Positions 1 to 8,701 of a DNA stretch of 64,000 nucleotides are shown piece by piece. How positions within the stretch are numbered: the first letter of the stretch is position 1; each line of letters begins with the position of its first letter. The position numbers and the translations under genes are program-made. The stretch is taken from NCBI GenBank assembly GCA_965263305.1, contig OZ253666.1, forward strand, positions 2,976,001-3,040,000, written 5' to 3'. Below the pieces are notes generated by a model. That model ran no database searches and was not told where the DNA came from. It saw only the letters and a list, made by a program, of their open reading frames with translations. This DNA is from MED-G105 sp965263305 (GTDB lineage: Bacteria > Pseudomonadota > Alphaproteobacteria > Caulobacterales > Parvularculaceae).

Positions 1-51
1 AAGGTTCTCGCGAATAGACGGTCAAAAGGGCGTAAACGCCTATCTGCCTAG
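1..51 (+). CDS. rpmH: 50S ribosomal protein L34, 3' end only
   Basis: The window opens inside this gene. The first 16 codons read KVLANRRSKGRKRLSA and then TAG, which is the conserved basic C-terminus of bacterial L34. L34 is a very small, Arg/Lys-rich protein of the large ribosomal subunit. The position directly before rnpA is the normal order near alphaproteobacterial yidC clusters, so the two genes are probably co-transcribed. The start codon lies outside the window. Confidence 0.9.
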   Translation, partial: KVLANRRSKGRKRLSA

Positions 52-98
52 TGGCCCTGCAACGCGGGCGGACCTGAAGTATCGAGGGGGCCCGCGAG

Positions 99-440
99 AT
101 GGGACAACTGTTGATCATCAAGCGCCGTGCTGACTTTCTGGCGGCGCGGCGAGGCCGGACGTCGCGGACGTCCGGTTTTTTGTTGGTCAGGCATGAGCGC
201 GGTGATGATGGACCCGCACGGGTTGGTTTTACTGTCACCAAAAAAATGGGTGGCGCGGTCACGCGAAACCGTATGAAACGACGCCTAAGAGAGGCGATAC
301 GCGCGCATTTCGAGGAGCGGGCTATCCCTGGATCGGATTATATCGTGATCGCCCATCGCGGAGCGCTGTCGCTCCCCTTCAAGAGGTTGCTTGACGATAT
401 GGCGCAAGCCCTTTTAACCCTGTCGAAAACGCCCAGATAA
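99..440 (+). CDS. rnpA: Ribonuclease P protein component
   Basis: This is the protein subunit of RNase P, which helps the catalytic RNA remove 5' leaders from precursor tRNAs. The 113-residue length is normal for the family. The signature helix is visible at about residues 58-70 (AVTRNRMKRRLREAI, containing the RNR motif), preceded by the beta-strand VGFTVTKKMGGA. The ATG at 99 follows a G-rich stretch that can serve as ribosome binding site. It follows rpmH by 47 nt and precedes yidC, the usual order, but no yidD gene is found between rnpA and yidC. Confidence 0.95.
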   Translation: MGQLLIIKRRADFLAARRGRTSRTSGFLLVRHERGDDGPARVGFTVTKKMGGAVTRNRMKRRLREAIRAHFEERAIPGSDYIVIAHRGALSLPFKRLLDDMAQALLTLSKTPR

Positions 441-459
441 CCTTTTCAGGATCCCGTTA

Positions 460-576
460 ATGAAAGCCCCATTCAGTTGCGACGAACAACGGTCTGGCGC
501 GTTTAAGTCTGACGGGGGCGGTCGCGTTAATACCGCGCCAAGCCCCAAACGTCGTCGTGTTGAAATGGGCGCGTAA
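460..576 (+). CDS. Possible 38-residue ORF between rnpA and yidC
   Basis: A short ATG-to-TAA frame fills most of the 163-nt gap between rnpA and yidC. It encodes 38 residues, is rich in basic residues towards its end (SPKRRRVEMGA) and has no hydrophobic segment. The gap is too short for yidD (about 70-80 residues), which often occupies this position, and the sequence does not resemble YidD. No strong ribosome binding site is visible. It may be a real small protein or simply leader sequence of yidC. Confidence 0.25.
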   Translation: MKAPFSCDEQRSGAFKSDGGGRVNTAPSPKRRRVEMGA

Positions 577-603
577 ACGACAAAGCCCGGTAGAGAGACA
601 TTC

Positions 604-2505
604 ATGGACCGTAATTTTATACTCGCTATCGCGCTATCGATGGCCGTTATGATCGGTTGGGACATTGCGGTATTGGCGCCGCAGCGCGAAGCCCAACGCG
701 CGGCCCAAGAGGCAGCTCAACAGGCGGCTGAAGAAGCAGCCAAGCAGGCGGCGGCCGAGACAGGCGCCCAGACGCCAGGCGATGCGTCGCGTCCCCAAGA
801 TTTCACGCCATCAGTCGCGGGAGACACCGGTGCGGTGGGCGATTTTACCCCGACCCTTAACATTTCTGGAGACGCTGGGGAGGACATTGACGCCGCGCTT
901 GCTTCCGCGCCCGGTCGGATTGAGATCGAAACGCCTGCGATCATCGGCTCACTGAATCTCGCGGGCGCTCGGATTGACGATATCCGGCTGAAAGATTACC
1001 GCGAAGAATTGGCTGATGACAGCCCTCTTATCCGTCTCTTAAGCCCAGAACAAACCGCCCACGGCCATTTCGTCGAACAGGGATGGATTATAAGCGGTGA
1101 CGGGCAGGGCGCGGGCTCAACTCTTGGCAAAGTTTGGACGGCGCCGTCGGGCGCCCGCTTAACGCCGCAAACGCCGCTGACCTTAACACGAAACGCTGGC
1201 GGTGTCGTCTTTGAGCGGACGATATCTGTCGATGATAAGTTCATGTTTACCGTTGAAGACGCCGTGCGCAATGACAGTGGTGAGACCCGTCAGCTCAATC
1301 CGTTTGGCCTCGTCATTCAACGCGGGATCCCTGAAGACTTCACGAATTTCATGATCCTTCACGAAGGGCCGATTGCGGTTGTTGATAAATCGCTTTTCGA
1401 GAGAAAGTATCCGAAAGCAAAGAAAGCGGTGGTTGAAAAGGAAGGTCAGCGTGGTTGGGTCGGCGTCACCAATAAGTATTGGCTCGCCGCCGCCGTGCCG
1501 CCGCAAGGCGAGGGGTTCGACGCGGATCTGCGTAATGTTGGCTCCGTTGAAAACCCAATTTTCCGAGCAACCTACTCCATGCCTGCGCGCGCCTTGGCGC
1601 CAGGGGAGACCCTTGACTTTAAATCCCATCTCTACGCCGGGGTTAAAGACGTCGATATTCTTCAGTCCTATGAAAAATCTGTCGAGAAGGGCGGGCTTGG
1701 CGTCTGGGATTTCGATAAAGCGGTGGACTGGGGCAATTTCTTTTTCCTCACGCGGCCGATCTTTTATTTATTGAATTTCTTCGGCGATCTTACGGGAAAT
1801 TTTGGGCTCGCTATTCTCTTGATGACGCTGGTTATCAAAGCATTTTTGTTCCCACTGGCGAACAAGGGTTATGAGTCCATGTCAAAAATGAAGAAGCTAC
1901 AGCCGGAAATTGAAAAACTCCGTGCGCGGTATGATGATGACAAGATGAAGCTCCAGCAAGAGATGATGGCGCTTTATAAAAAGGAAAAACTGAACCCCCT
2001 GGCGGGTTGCCTGCCGATCCTAATTCAGATGCCCGTCTTCTACGCGCTTTATAAAACCCTGTTCGTCACCCTAGAGCTTCGCCACGAGCCCTTCTTCGGC
2101 TGGATTCGCGATCTTTCGGCGCCGGACCCAACGACGATCTTCAACCTATTTGGCCTATTGCCCTTCGACCCGACCGTGTTGCCGGTGCTCGGCGCGTTCT
2201 TAGGCGTTGGCGTGTTGCCGGTGATGATGGGTGTTGCCATGTGGTTCCAGACGAAGTTGAACCCGCCTGCGACGGACCCTGTCCAACAACAGGTCTTTGC
2301 GATCATGCCGTTTATGTTCACCTTCCTGTTCGCGAGTTTCGCAGCGGGCCTCGTCCTTTATTGGTTCTGGAACACGGCGTTATCCATCGCCCAGCAGTGG
2401 TACATCATGAAACGCAATGGCGTTGAGGTGAACCTCGTTGAACGGCTGCCCTTTATCGGCGCCAAGAAAGCCGCCGAGGCTGCGCCTGAAGCGCCGCCAA
2501 AGTGA
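604..2505 (+). CDS. yidC: Membrane protein insertase YidC
   Basis: YidC/Oxa1-type insertase of the inner membrane, which inserts and folds membrane proteins alone or with SecYEG. The 633-residue protein has an N-terminal membrane anchor (MDRNFILAIALSMAVMIGWD), a low-complexity Ala/Gln/Glu linker at about residues 24-55, a large periplasmic domain to about residue 370, then the conserved core with hydrophobic segments at about 380-400, 460-480, 510-545 and 560-590. NPLAGCLPILIQMPVFYALY is the classic family signature. It sits after rnpA and immediately before engB, and the termini suggest one transcript. Confidence 0.97.
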   Translation: MDRNFILAIALSMAVMIGWDIAVLAPQREAQRAAQEAAQQAAEEAAKQAAAETGAQTPGDASRPQDFTPSVAGDTGAVGDFTPTLNISGDAGEDIDAALASAPGRIEIETPAIIGSLNLAGARIDDIRLKDYREELADDSPLIRLLSPEQTAHGHFVEQGWIISGDGQGAGSTLGKVWTAPSGARLTPQTPLTLTRNAGGVVFERTISVDDKFMFTVEDAVRNDSGETRQLNPFGLVIQRGIPEDFTNFMILHEGPIAVVDKSLFERKYPKAKKAVVEKEGQRGWVGVTNKYWLAAAVPPQGEGFDADLRNVGSVENPIFRATYSMPARALAPGETLDFKSHLYAGVKDVDILQSYEKSVEKGGLGVWDFDKAVDWGNFFFLTRPIFYLLNFFGDLTGNFGLAILLMTLVIKAFLFPLANKGYESMSKMKKLQPEIEKLRARYDDDKMKLQQEMMALYKKEKLNPLAGCLPILIQMPVFYALYKTLFVTLELRHEPFFGWIRDLSAPDPTTIFNLFGLLPFDPTVLPVLGAFLGVGVLPVMMGVAMWFQTKLNPPATDPVQQQVFAIMPFMFTFLFASFAAGLVLYWFWNTALSIAQQWYIMKRNGVEVNLVERLPFIGAKKAAEAAPEAPPK

Positions 2506-2518
2506 CGTCGCGAAAATA

Positions 2519-3160
2519 GTGTCAGACCCGGAATACTCCCACGCCGAGCTTGAGGCTGCGCGTCGCCTGTTCGCCGGCCCTTGCGATTTCATGCTGGGCG
2601 TTGTCTCGATGGACAATCTTCCCGACGAAGGGTGCCCGGAAATTGCGTTCGCGGGGCGGTCGAATGTTGGTAAATCGTCCCTTTTGAACGGGCTTACGGG
2701 GCGCAAAGGGCTCGCCCGCGCCTCCAATACGCCGGGGCGAACCCGCGAGTTGAACTATTTCAATCTTGGCGATGTCTTACGCCTCGTCGACCTGCCAGGA
2801 TATGGGTATGCGAAAGCCTCGCGCAAAGACGTTAACAATTGGACGGCTCTAACGCGTGATTTTCTTCGTGGGCGAACAGTTCTGCGCCGCGTTTGCCTTC
2901 TCATCGATAGTCGTCATGGCCTAAAGGAGACGGACACCGACGTTATGGATTTGCTTGATCAATCGGCGGTGAACTATCAAATCGTGCTGACAAAGATCGA
3001 TAAGGTGAAACCGAGCGGCATTCCCATTTTGACGGGGCAGATCGCGGAGAAGATAAAGCGTCGCCCCGCGGCGCACCCGACCGTGATGGCGACGAGCGCG
3101 GAAAAGGGCACGGGCATGGCGGAGTTGCGGGCCACGCTCAACGCGTTATCGGTTCTCTAA
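2519..3160 (+). CDS. engB: Ribosome biogenesis GTP-binding protein EngB/YihA/YsxC
   Basis: Small GTPase needed for assembly of the 50S subunit. The P-loop (AFAGRSNVGKSSLLNGL), the switch region TPGRTRELNYF, the G3 motif DLPGYGYAKAS and the G4 motif LTKIDK are all present. The open frame extends upstream into yidC (ATG at 2438), but family members begin shortly before the conserved ARRLFAGPCDF. The GTG at 2519, 14 nt after the yidC stop, gives a 213-residue protein of normal size and avoids a 68-nt overlap. No clear Shine-Dalgarno precedes it, so translation may be coupled to yidC. The start is the only uncertain part. Confidence 0.92.
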   Translation: MSDPEYSHAELEAARRLFAGPCDFMLGVVSMDNLPDEGCPEIAFAGRSNVGKSSLLNGLTGRKGLARASNTPGRTRELNYFNLGDVLRLVDLPGYGYAKASRKDVNNWTALTRDFLRGRTVLRRVCLLIDSRHGLKETDTDVMDLLDQSAVNYQIVLTKIDKVKPSGIPILTGQIAEKIKRRPAAHPTVMATSAEKGTGMAELRATLNALSVL

Positions 3161-3176
3161 ACGATCCCTCTTGCTC

Positions 3177-4688
3177 TTATAGCCCGTGTTTTTGTTCATA
3201 GGCGCGAAGGTCCTGCTTTAACTCGGGCAGCAATAAGTAAAGCGCGATGATGTTGGGGATACACATGCCAAATAGCATCGCGTCGCTAAAGCCAATGATG
3301 TTCGACAAGTTAAGGGCCGCGCCGGTGGACAAGAGCGCACATAGGGCGAGTTTGAACGTGACATCAACGACGCGAGATGCGCCAAAGAGGTAAGCGGCGG
3401 CCTGTGCGCCGTAGTAAGACCAGGAAACCAGGGTCGAGAAGGCGAATAAGACCACCGAAACCAGTAAGATATATGGATACCACGAGAATGCGCCTTCAAA
3501 CGCGGCAGAGGTCAGTTGGATGCCGACAATCTCTGAACGCGGCACGCCAAGATACGGCTCGTACACCCCGGTGACAATAATCACGAGGGCGGTCACGAAG
3601 CACACAACGACCGTGTCGATAAAGGGCTCTAAAAGCGCCACATACCCTTCTGTCATGGGTTCCTTCGTTTTCACCGCCGCATGGGCGATCGCGGCTGAGC
3701 CGATGCCTGCTTCGCTTGAATAGGTCGCCCGTTGAATGCCGTTGATGACCGCGCCAATGACCCCGCCGCCGACTGCTTCAAAGCCGAATGCGCTTTTAAA
3801 AATCGTGGCGATCGCGCCGGGAACAGCGCCGATATTCATCAGGATGATGATCAGGCCGGCGGTGAGGTAGATGCCGGCCATCGTTGGCACCAAAATTGAT
3901 GTCACCCGACCAATCCGCTTCACCCCGGAAATGATGACAAACGCGACGGCGCTGCACATGATGACGCCGTAAAGCAAAGGCCCCTCGAGTCCCGTCACGG
4001 CGGCAAATTGCGCATAAGACTGATTAACCTGGAAGAGACTAAGGGAGCCGCCAATGGTCATGATCGCAAAAAAAACAGCGGCGATTTTCCCCACAGCGCT
4101 AAGGCCGCGCCGCCGGAACACTTCTTCGATGTAAAACATTGGTCCGCCCACGACGCGCCCGTCAGGCAGGATTTTGCGATACTTCACCGCCATGGAGCAC
4201 TCGGCGAATTTCGAGGTCATGCCAAGAAAGCCCGCGAGGATCATCCAGAAAACGGCGCCGGGGCCGCCAAGGCAAATAGCGATAGGCACTGAGGCGATAT
4301 TACCGAGGCCCACCGTTCCTGAAAGGGCGCTCGACAAGGCTTGAAAATGAGAGATTTCTCCGTCGCTTTTCTCGCCGGCGTAAGCGGTCTGGGGGCCGCG
4401 GCCAGAGACAATTTTCACGGCATGGTTGAAGCCCCGTAAATTAACAAATCTAAAGGTAACGGTGAATATCGCAGCAGCGAGGATCAACCATAAAACCACT
4501 AGCGGCAAGTCGACCCCGAAGATGCTGACAGCATAGAAAATGATGGCGTTCGCAGTATGGCTAACGGGGGCGAACAGCTGATCAATTTTATCAGCAAGCG
4601 GTATGTTAGAGGCGGTTGCTCGTTCTGTTAATTTTACCAGTGTTGTTGTCGGCGGCGTTGCGGCCAATATATCGGTAATCAAATACAT
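3177..4688 (-). CDS. Sodium:alanine/glycine symporter (AGCS family)
   Basis: Inner-membrane secondary transporter of the alanine-or-glycine:cation symporter family, taking up small neutral amino acids with Na+ or H+. The 503-residue protein has about 10-11 hydrophobic segments and the family hallmarks SGTVGLGNIASVPIAICLGG and FWMILAGFLGMTSKFAE near residues 125-170, plus SSEAGIGSAAIAHAA at about 320. It is transcribed towards engB, with only 16 nt between the two stops. Substrate specificity (alanine, glycine or glutamine) cannot be read from the sequence. Confidence 0.93.
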   Translation of the reverse strand: MYLITDILAATPPTTTLVKLTERATASNIPLADKIDQLFAPVSHTANAIIFYAVSIFGVDLPLVVLWLILAAAIFTVTFRFVNLRGFNHAVKIVSGRGPQTAYAGEKSDGEISHFQALSSALSGTVGLGNIASVPIAICLGGPGAVFWMILAGFLGMTSKFAECSMAVKYRKILPDGRVVGGPMFYIEEVFRRRGLSAVGKIAAVFFAIMTIGGSLSLFQVNQSYAQFAAVTGLEGPLLYGVIMCSAVAFVIISGVKRIGRVTSILVPTMAGIYLTAGLIIILMNIGAVPGAIATIFKSAFGFEAVGGGVIGAVINGIQRATYSSEAGIGSAAIAHAAVKTKEPMTEGYVALLEPFIDTVVVCFVTALVIIVTGVYEPYLGVPRSEIVGIQLTSAAFEGAFSWYPYILLVSVVLFAFSTLVSWSYYGAQAAAYLFGASRVVDVTFKLALCALLSTGAALNLSNIIGFSDAMLFGMCIPNIIALYLLLPELKQDLRAYEQKHGL

Positions 4689-5230
4689 AGGATAGAAGCC
4701 TTACTATAATCCGTTAACGCAATAAACGGCGAATATCACTCTTACCGTGTTTAGCTGAAACCGTTAAAAATGACGATCGCCAGCTGTTGCCGAAAGTACA
4801 AAACGATACCAATTGAGGCGCATAAAGCCGTTATCGTTAACCAGATTTTCTCAGACGCTAAGCGCATTAAATGCTATTTGCGACGTCTGTGTTTCAAGGG
4901 TCGTAAACTGTACTAGATCCTCTGAGCCCAACAATATGTTCGGTGCAAATAAATGGATCTGTCGCTTGACGACGCCGATAACGCCTCTTATCGAAGAAAG
5001 GGCATTGTTTATTTACTCTGTTCCGAAGGCAACCTTTTTGTCTGAGGCCTATGAGGTTGTGAAGGCGTGGTCGGGAAGCGATGATTTCATTGCGAAACTT
5101 AGGATAAGTTGCCCAAACCCTTCATGCTACAATTGTCGCCGGCATCTCCCCCGTCGGCGGCTTTCGGGCGGCGCTGGCAACTCCCCCGCCGGCGCCGCCT
5201 AGCTCCCCCGATAGCAAAACTCCTCAGCGA
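4689..5230. other. Intergenic region, no convincing gene
   Basis: This 542-bp stretch lies upstream of the AGCS symporter and downstream of the PLP enzyme, both on the minus strand, so it should hold the symporter promoter. An open frame of 129 codons on the plus strand (4813-5202) lacks an ATG, a domain or a biased composition, and I do not call it. Near 5140-5215 there is a GC-rich tract in which the octamer CTCCCCCG recurs three times. No RNA gene was recognised. Confidence 0.5.
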
Positions 5231-6409
5231 TCATAACCCCTTCAGCGCCGAGTCGAGATCGGATTTTAAGTCATCGAAACTTTCAATGCCCACGGATAGC
5301 CGGACAAGGCTGTCATCAACGCCGAGTTCGGCGCGTCTTTCGGGTGGAATGGAGGCATGGGTCATGATCCCTGGATGTTCTATGAGGCTCTCCACGCCGC
5401 CCAAGGATTCGGCCAGCGTAAAAATCCGGACGCGCTCTAACATTGTTTTTGCCGCGTCGAGCCCGCCCTTCAGATAAATCGTTAGCATACCCCCGAAGCT
5501 GGTCATCTGGCGTTTAGCAATCTCATGCTGGGGATGACTTGCAAGCCCGGGATAGACAACGCGCTCCACAGCCGGATGGTCTTCCAGCCATGTCGCGAGA
5601 GCAGCGGCGTTTGATCCGGCGCGTTCTTGCCTCAGCGCGAGGGTCTTCACACCGCGTAATGCCAGAAAGGAATCGAAAGGACCCTGAATCGCACCGATTG
5701 AATTTTGGAGGAACGCAAGCCGCTCGGCGAGGGCGTCATCCTTCACAACGAGCAAACCGCCGATAACATCTGAATGCCCCGCGATATATTTGGTCGCTGA
5801 ATGCATCACGATATCAGCGCCAAGATCGAGAGGGCGCTGGCAATAAGGGGAGGCGAATGTATTATCGCACCCCACCAACAGCCCATGCTTTTTCGCTATC
5901 GTCGACACCGCTTCCAGATCAACGATTTGTAACATCGGGTTGGTCGGGGTCTCCACCCAGATCAATTTTGTTTCAGGGCGCAGCGCCTTTTCAATATTTT
6001 CAGTAGACGTTAAGTCGGTGTAACTCACCGAGAGGTTGGTTGATGATTTGCGCACCCGCTCGAACAGTCGAAACGTGCCGCCATAGACATCCTCCATGGA
6101 AATGACATGGGCGCCCGCGTCGAAAAGTTCTAACATTGTCGCGATGGCCGCCATCCCGGAGGCGAAGGCGAAACCGCGTGTTCCATTCTCAAGATCGGCG
6201 ACGCAGCGTTCGTAAGCGAAACGCGTCGGGTTATGGCCGCGGGCGTAAACATAACCCTGATGCACGCCAGGGCTCTCTTGGGCGAACGTGGACGTTTGAT
6301 AGATGGGGGGCATCACGGCGCCGGTGAGGGGGTCCGGCGCTTGGCCCGCATGGATGACCCGCGTGTTGAAATCCAATCGGTTGTGTTGGGTTTTCTTTGT
6401 TTCCGCCAT
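5231..6409 (-). CDS. Trans-sulfuration PLP enzyme (cystathionine gamma-lyase/synthase-like)
   Basis: Cytoplasmic PLP-dependent enzyme of the Cys/Met metabolism family (fold type I), acting on cystathionine, homocysteine or O-acyl-homoserine type substrates. FASGMAAI (PLP phosphate contact), WVETPTNPML and the lysine motif SATKY (Schiff-base Lys at about residue 207) are visible. Two ATGs compete for the start. AAGGAG abuts the first ATG (6415) but lies 6 nt before the second (6409), so 6409 is preferred. The end (SLVRLSVGIESFDDL) is family-typical. I cannot separate gamma-lyase from gamma-synthase or O-succinylhomoserine sulfhydrylase. The leader carries three short tandem repeats. Confidence 0.9.
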   Translation of the reverse strand: MAETKKTQHNRLDFNTRVIHAGQAPDPLTGAVMPPIYQTSTFAQESPGVHQGYVYARGHNPTRFAYERCVADLENGTRGFAFASGMAAIATMLELFDAGAHVISMEDVYGGTFRLFERVRKSSTNLSVSYTDLTSTENIEKALRPETKLIWVETPTNPMLQIVDLEAVSTIAKKHGLLVGCDNTFASPYCQRPLDLGADIVMHSATKYIAGHSDVIGGLLVVKDDALAERLAFLQNSIGAIQGPFDSFLALRGVKTLALRQERAGSNAAALATWLEDHPAVERVVYPGLASHPQHEIAKRQMTSFGGMLTIYLKGGLDAAKTMLERVRIFTLAESLGGVESLIEHPGIMTHASIPPERRAELGVDDSLVRLSVGIESFDDLKSDLDSALKGL

Positions 6410-6421
6410 GGTCATCTCCTT

Positions 6422-6470
6422 GCCTTGGGTTTGCTGGGCCTTGGGGTTCGCGGGGCCTTGGGTTCGCTGG
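6422..6470. repeat. Three 16-17 bp imperfect tandem repeats in the PLP enzyme leader
   Basis: Directly upstream of the AAGGAG of the minus-strand PLP enzyme gene are three near-identical units. On the plus strand they read CCTTGGGTTTGCTGGG, CCTTGGGGTTCGCGGGG and CCTTGGGTTCGCTGG. On the coding strand each ends in CCAAGG, so every unit carries a Shine-Dalgarno-like AAGG without a nearby start codon. They may be a local slippage duplication or may influence ribosome loading. Confidence 0.7.
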
Positions 6471-6672
6471 CTCTCTACCGGAATTTAGCGCCAATCCCAA
6501 GGCTCGTGATAAAGACTCAAGACATAGAGAAGATCCGGCGCATTTATAACACCGCCCCCGAGGATGCGATAAGTACCAAGACCGACTCTCTATTCCGTTT
6601 ATGTCGCCAGAGTTGTCGTCGTCGCCGACCCATGGCACGGTCCAAATTGGGGTAAAAACAGGAAACATCACA

Positions 6673-8568
6673 ATGGATTCAACGCGCCGCCATCTGTCCC
6701 GCCGTTCAGTTTTAAAGTCGTCGGCCGCTCTGGCGAGCGTGCTTGCAACGGCGTGTTCGCGCCAATCGCCCGATGAAGCGGCGCCGCCTGTTCAACCCCA
6801 ATCTGAAGCGGCGACAAGCGGGGCGACGCATCAGTCGATCGAGGGGCTGTTAAAAAGGGCGACAGACCAGATCTTGAATGCTTATCCCGAAAGCGCCTCC
6901 AGTGCTGGTATCGACAACGGTGAATACAGCGCCTTGAAAGCCATGCTATCCGATCGGTCGGCCGCCGGCCAAGCGGCGATCAAGAACGGTGTCAAATCAA
7001 CGCTAAGGGCGTTACAGGCGGTGGATGCAGACACGTTATCCGCTGGCGATGCCCTGGATTTGGATGTGGTGAAAACGGTTTTTGAAACCGCCGCCGACGG
7101 CTTTGAGTTTTCCTATGGCGATATGGCGTTGTTGAATACCAATTGGTCGTATCGAAATAGTCCCTATACGGTAGCCCAGAATACGGGTGCTTTTGTTGAA
7201 ATCCCCAGTTTCCTTGATTCTTCCCACGCCATTGAGGCCACCGAAGATGCTGACGCCTATCTTACCCGCATGGCCGCCTACGCCGGCCAGCTTGATGGGG
7301 AAACCGAACGTGTTCGGATGGAAGGAGAGCGCGGGGTTATTCTGCCCGATTTCTTGATGACGAAGACCCTTGGCCAATTGCGCAGCGCCCAAGAGCGGGC
7401 GCCAGCGGAATGGGGGATCGTAAAGTCCCTCGCTTCGCGCGCCGCGTTCTCTGAACAAGCCTATGCTGAAGAGGCGCAGAAAATTGCTGAAAACCAAATT
7501 TTGCCCGCAATTGGTCGCCAGATAGAGGTGTTGGAGAAGTTAGCGGCGAAGGCGACCAGTGATGCAGGCGCATGGGCGCTGCCGGATGGCGAGGCCTACT
7601 ATAATTGGGCGCTGCGCGCCGGGACAACCACGACCATGTCGCCCGATGAAGTCCATCAAATGGGCCTTGACGAGTTGGCGAGCCTCCAAAGTCGTATGGA
7701 TCCGATTTTACGGTCTATTGGGTATACGGAAGGGTCTGTTGGCGCGCGAATGACGGCGCTGGCGGCTGATCCGCGCTTCCATTTCGCCGATGACGATGAA
7801 GGACGGGCGGAAATTTTGGCGTTCATTGACACAACGATTGATGATATTCGCCGGCGGATGCCCGATGCGTTCGAAACGCTGGTCCCTGGTTTTCTGGAAG
7901 TGACGCGCATTGCGCCGGAGGTGGAAGCCGGAGCGCCCACTGCTTATGGCGGCGCAGGTTCCATCGATGGTAAACAGCCCGGCCACTACTGGATTAATTT
8001 GCGCACGCCGGCCCTTCACAGCAAGTTTACCCTTGCTGATTTGACGTATCATGAGGCTATTCCTGGCCATGTTTGGCAGGGCGAATACACCTTCAAACAG
8101 CCGCTTATCCGATCGCTCCTTGCGTTTAATGCGTATTCTGAAGGGTGGGCGCTGTACGCGCAGCAGCTTGCCGATGAATTGGGCGTTTACGATGACTTCC
8201 CAGCGGGTCGCCTGGGCTATCTCCAATCTCTCGCCTTCAGGGCTTGTCGGCTGGTGGTGGATACAGGTCTTCACGCAAAACGATGGACACGCGAGCAAGC
8301 GATTGAATGGTTTGTCACAAACAATGGATCGAACCGAGACGAAGTTCAAAGTGAAGTCGACCGGTATTGCGCATGGCCGGGGCAGGCATGTGGGTACAAA
8401 GTCGGCCATACCGCGATCGGCCGATTGCGGGAAAAAGCACAAGCCGCCCTTGGCGACAAATATGACTTCCGTCGCTTCAATGACGCTGTGGTACTCGGCG
8501 GTAGCGTGCCGATGACGGTCCTTGGTCGCGTGATCGACGGGCATATTGAAGCGCAGCGGGTTCGGTGA
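6673..8568 (+). CDS. DUF885 family putative metallopeptidase, Tat lipoprotein
   Basis: Predicted exported hydrolase of the DUF885 family. The start at 6673 puts a twin-arginine signal at the N-terminus (HLSRRSVLKSSAALASVLA) followed by the lipobox ATAC, so the protein is probably folded in the cytoplasm, exported by Tat and lipidated. Upstream in-frame ATG 6601 would bury the signal. The mature part is alpha-helical and holds the family motif YHEAIPGHVWQ at about residues 459-469, a variant HExxxGH zinc-binding motif. Length, 631 residues, fits the family. Peptidase activity is inferred from the motif and the substrate is unknown. It stands alone on its strand. Confidence 0.88.
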   Translation: MDSTRRHLSRRSVLKSSAALASVLATACSRQSPDEAAPPVQPQSEAATSGATHQSIEGLLKRATDQILNAYPESASSAGIDNGEYSALKAMLSDRSAAGQAAIKNGVKSTLRALQAVDADTLSAGDALDLDVVKTVFETAADGFEFSYGDMALLNTNWSYRNSPYTVAQNTGAFVEIPSFLDSSHAIEATEDADAYLTRMAAYAGQLDGETERVRMEGERGVILPDFLMTKTLGQLRSAQERAPAEWGIVKSLASRAAFSEQAYAEEAQKIAENQILPAIGRQIEVLEKLAAKATSDAGAWALPDGEAYYNWALRAGTTTTMSPDEVHQMGLDELASLQSRMDPILRSIGYTEGSVGARMTALAADPRFHFADDDEGRAEILAFIDTTIDDIRRRMPDAFETLVPGFLEVTRIAPEVEAGAPTAYGGAGSIDGKQPGHYWINLRTPALHSKFTLADLTYHEAIPGHVWQGEYTFKQPLIRSLLAFNAYSEGWALYAQQLADELGVYDDFPAGRLGYLQSLAFRACRLVVDTGLHAKRWTREQAIEWFVTNNGSNRDEVQSEVDRYCAWPGQACGYKVGHTAIGRLREKAQAALGDKYDFRRFNDAVVLGGSVPMTVLGRVIDGHIEAQRVR

Positions 8569-8638
8569 TCGCCTCTAGCACAGCGACCAATTTGTTAGCT
8601 ATATATTCGTCTTGGGTTATTTTGCTGACGCAGAGATT

Positions 8639-8666
8639 GTCGCCCAGCTCTAGAGGGCTGGACGAC
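8639..8666. terminator. Hairpin between convergent genes
   Basis: A 10-bp stem with one mismatch (GTCGCCCAGC against GCTGGACGAC, 8-nt loop) lies midway in the 133-bp gap between the ends of the DUF885 gene and the LamG/VWA gene. There is no T-run on either side. A shared bidirectional terminator is plausible from position but not proven. Confidence 0.4.
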
Positions 8667-8701
8667 GGTTCTCGTACTAAAGATTCTGGACTGTGCTCGA
8701 T

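Noticed and set aside
460..576. yidD between rnpA and yidC
   Set aside because: The gap is only 163 bp and the short frame there does not resemble YidD.
1183..1629. 148-codon minus-strand frame inside yidC
   Set aside because: Shadow of the yidC coding sequence.
4813..5202. 129-codon frame upstream of the AGCS symporter
   Set aside because: No ATG start, no ribosome binding site, no domain, and mixed composition across a likely promoter region.
6421..6600. SAM-II riboswitch before the PLP enzyme
   Set aside because: A GCTAAA-like string is present, but the GGTGATTT and CGTTAAA core and the pseudoknot arrangement of SAM-II were not found.
7708..8544. 278-codon minus-strand frame inside the DUF885 gene
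   Set aside because: Antisense shadow; the plus strand carries the recognisable domain and signal peptide.
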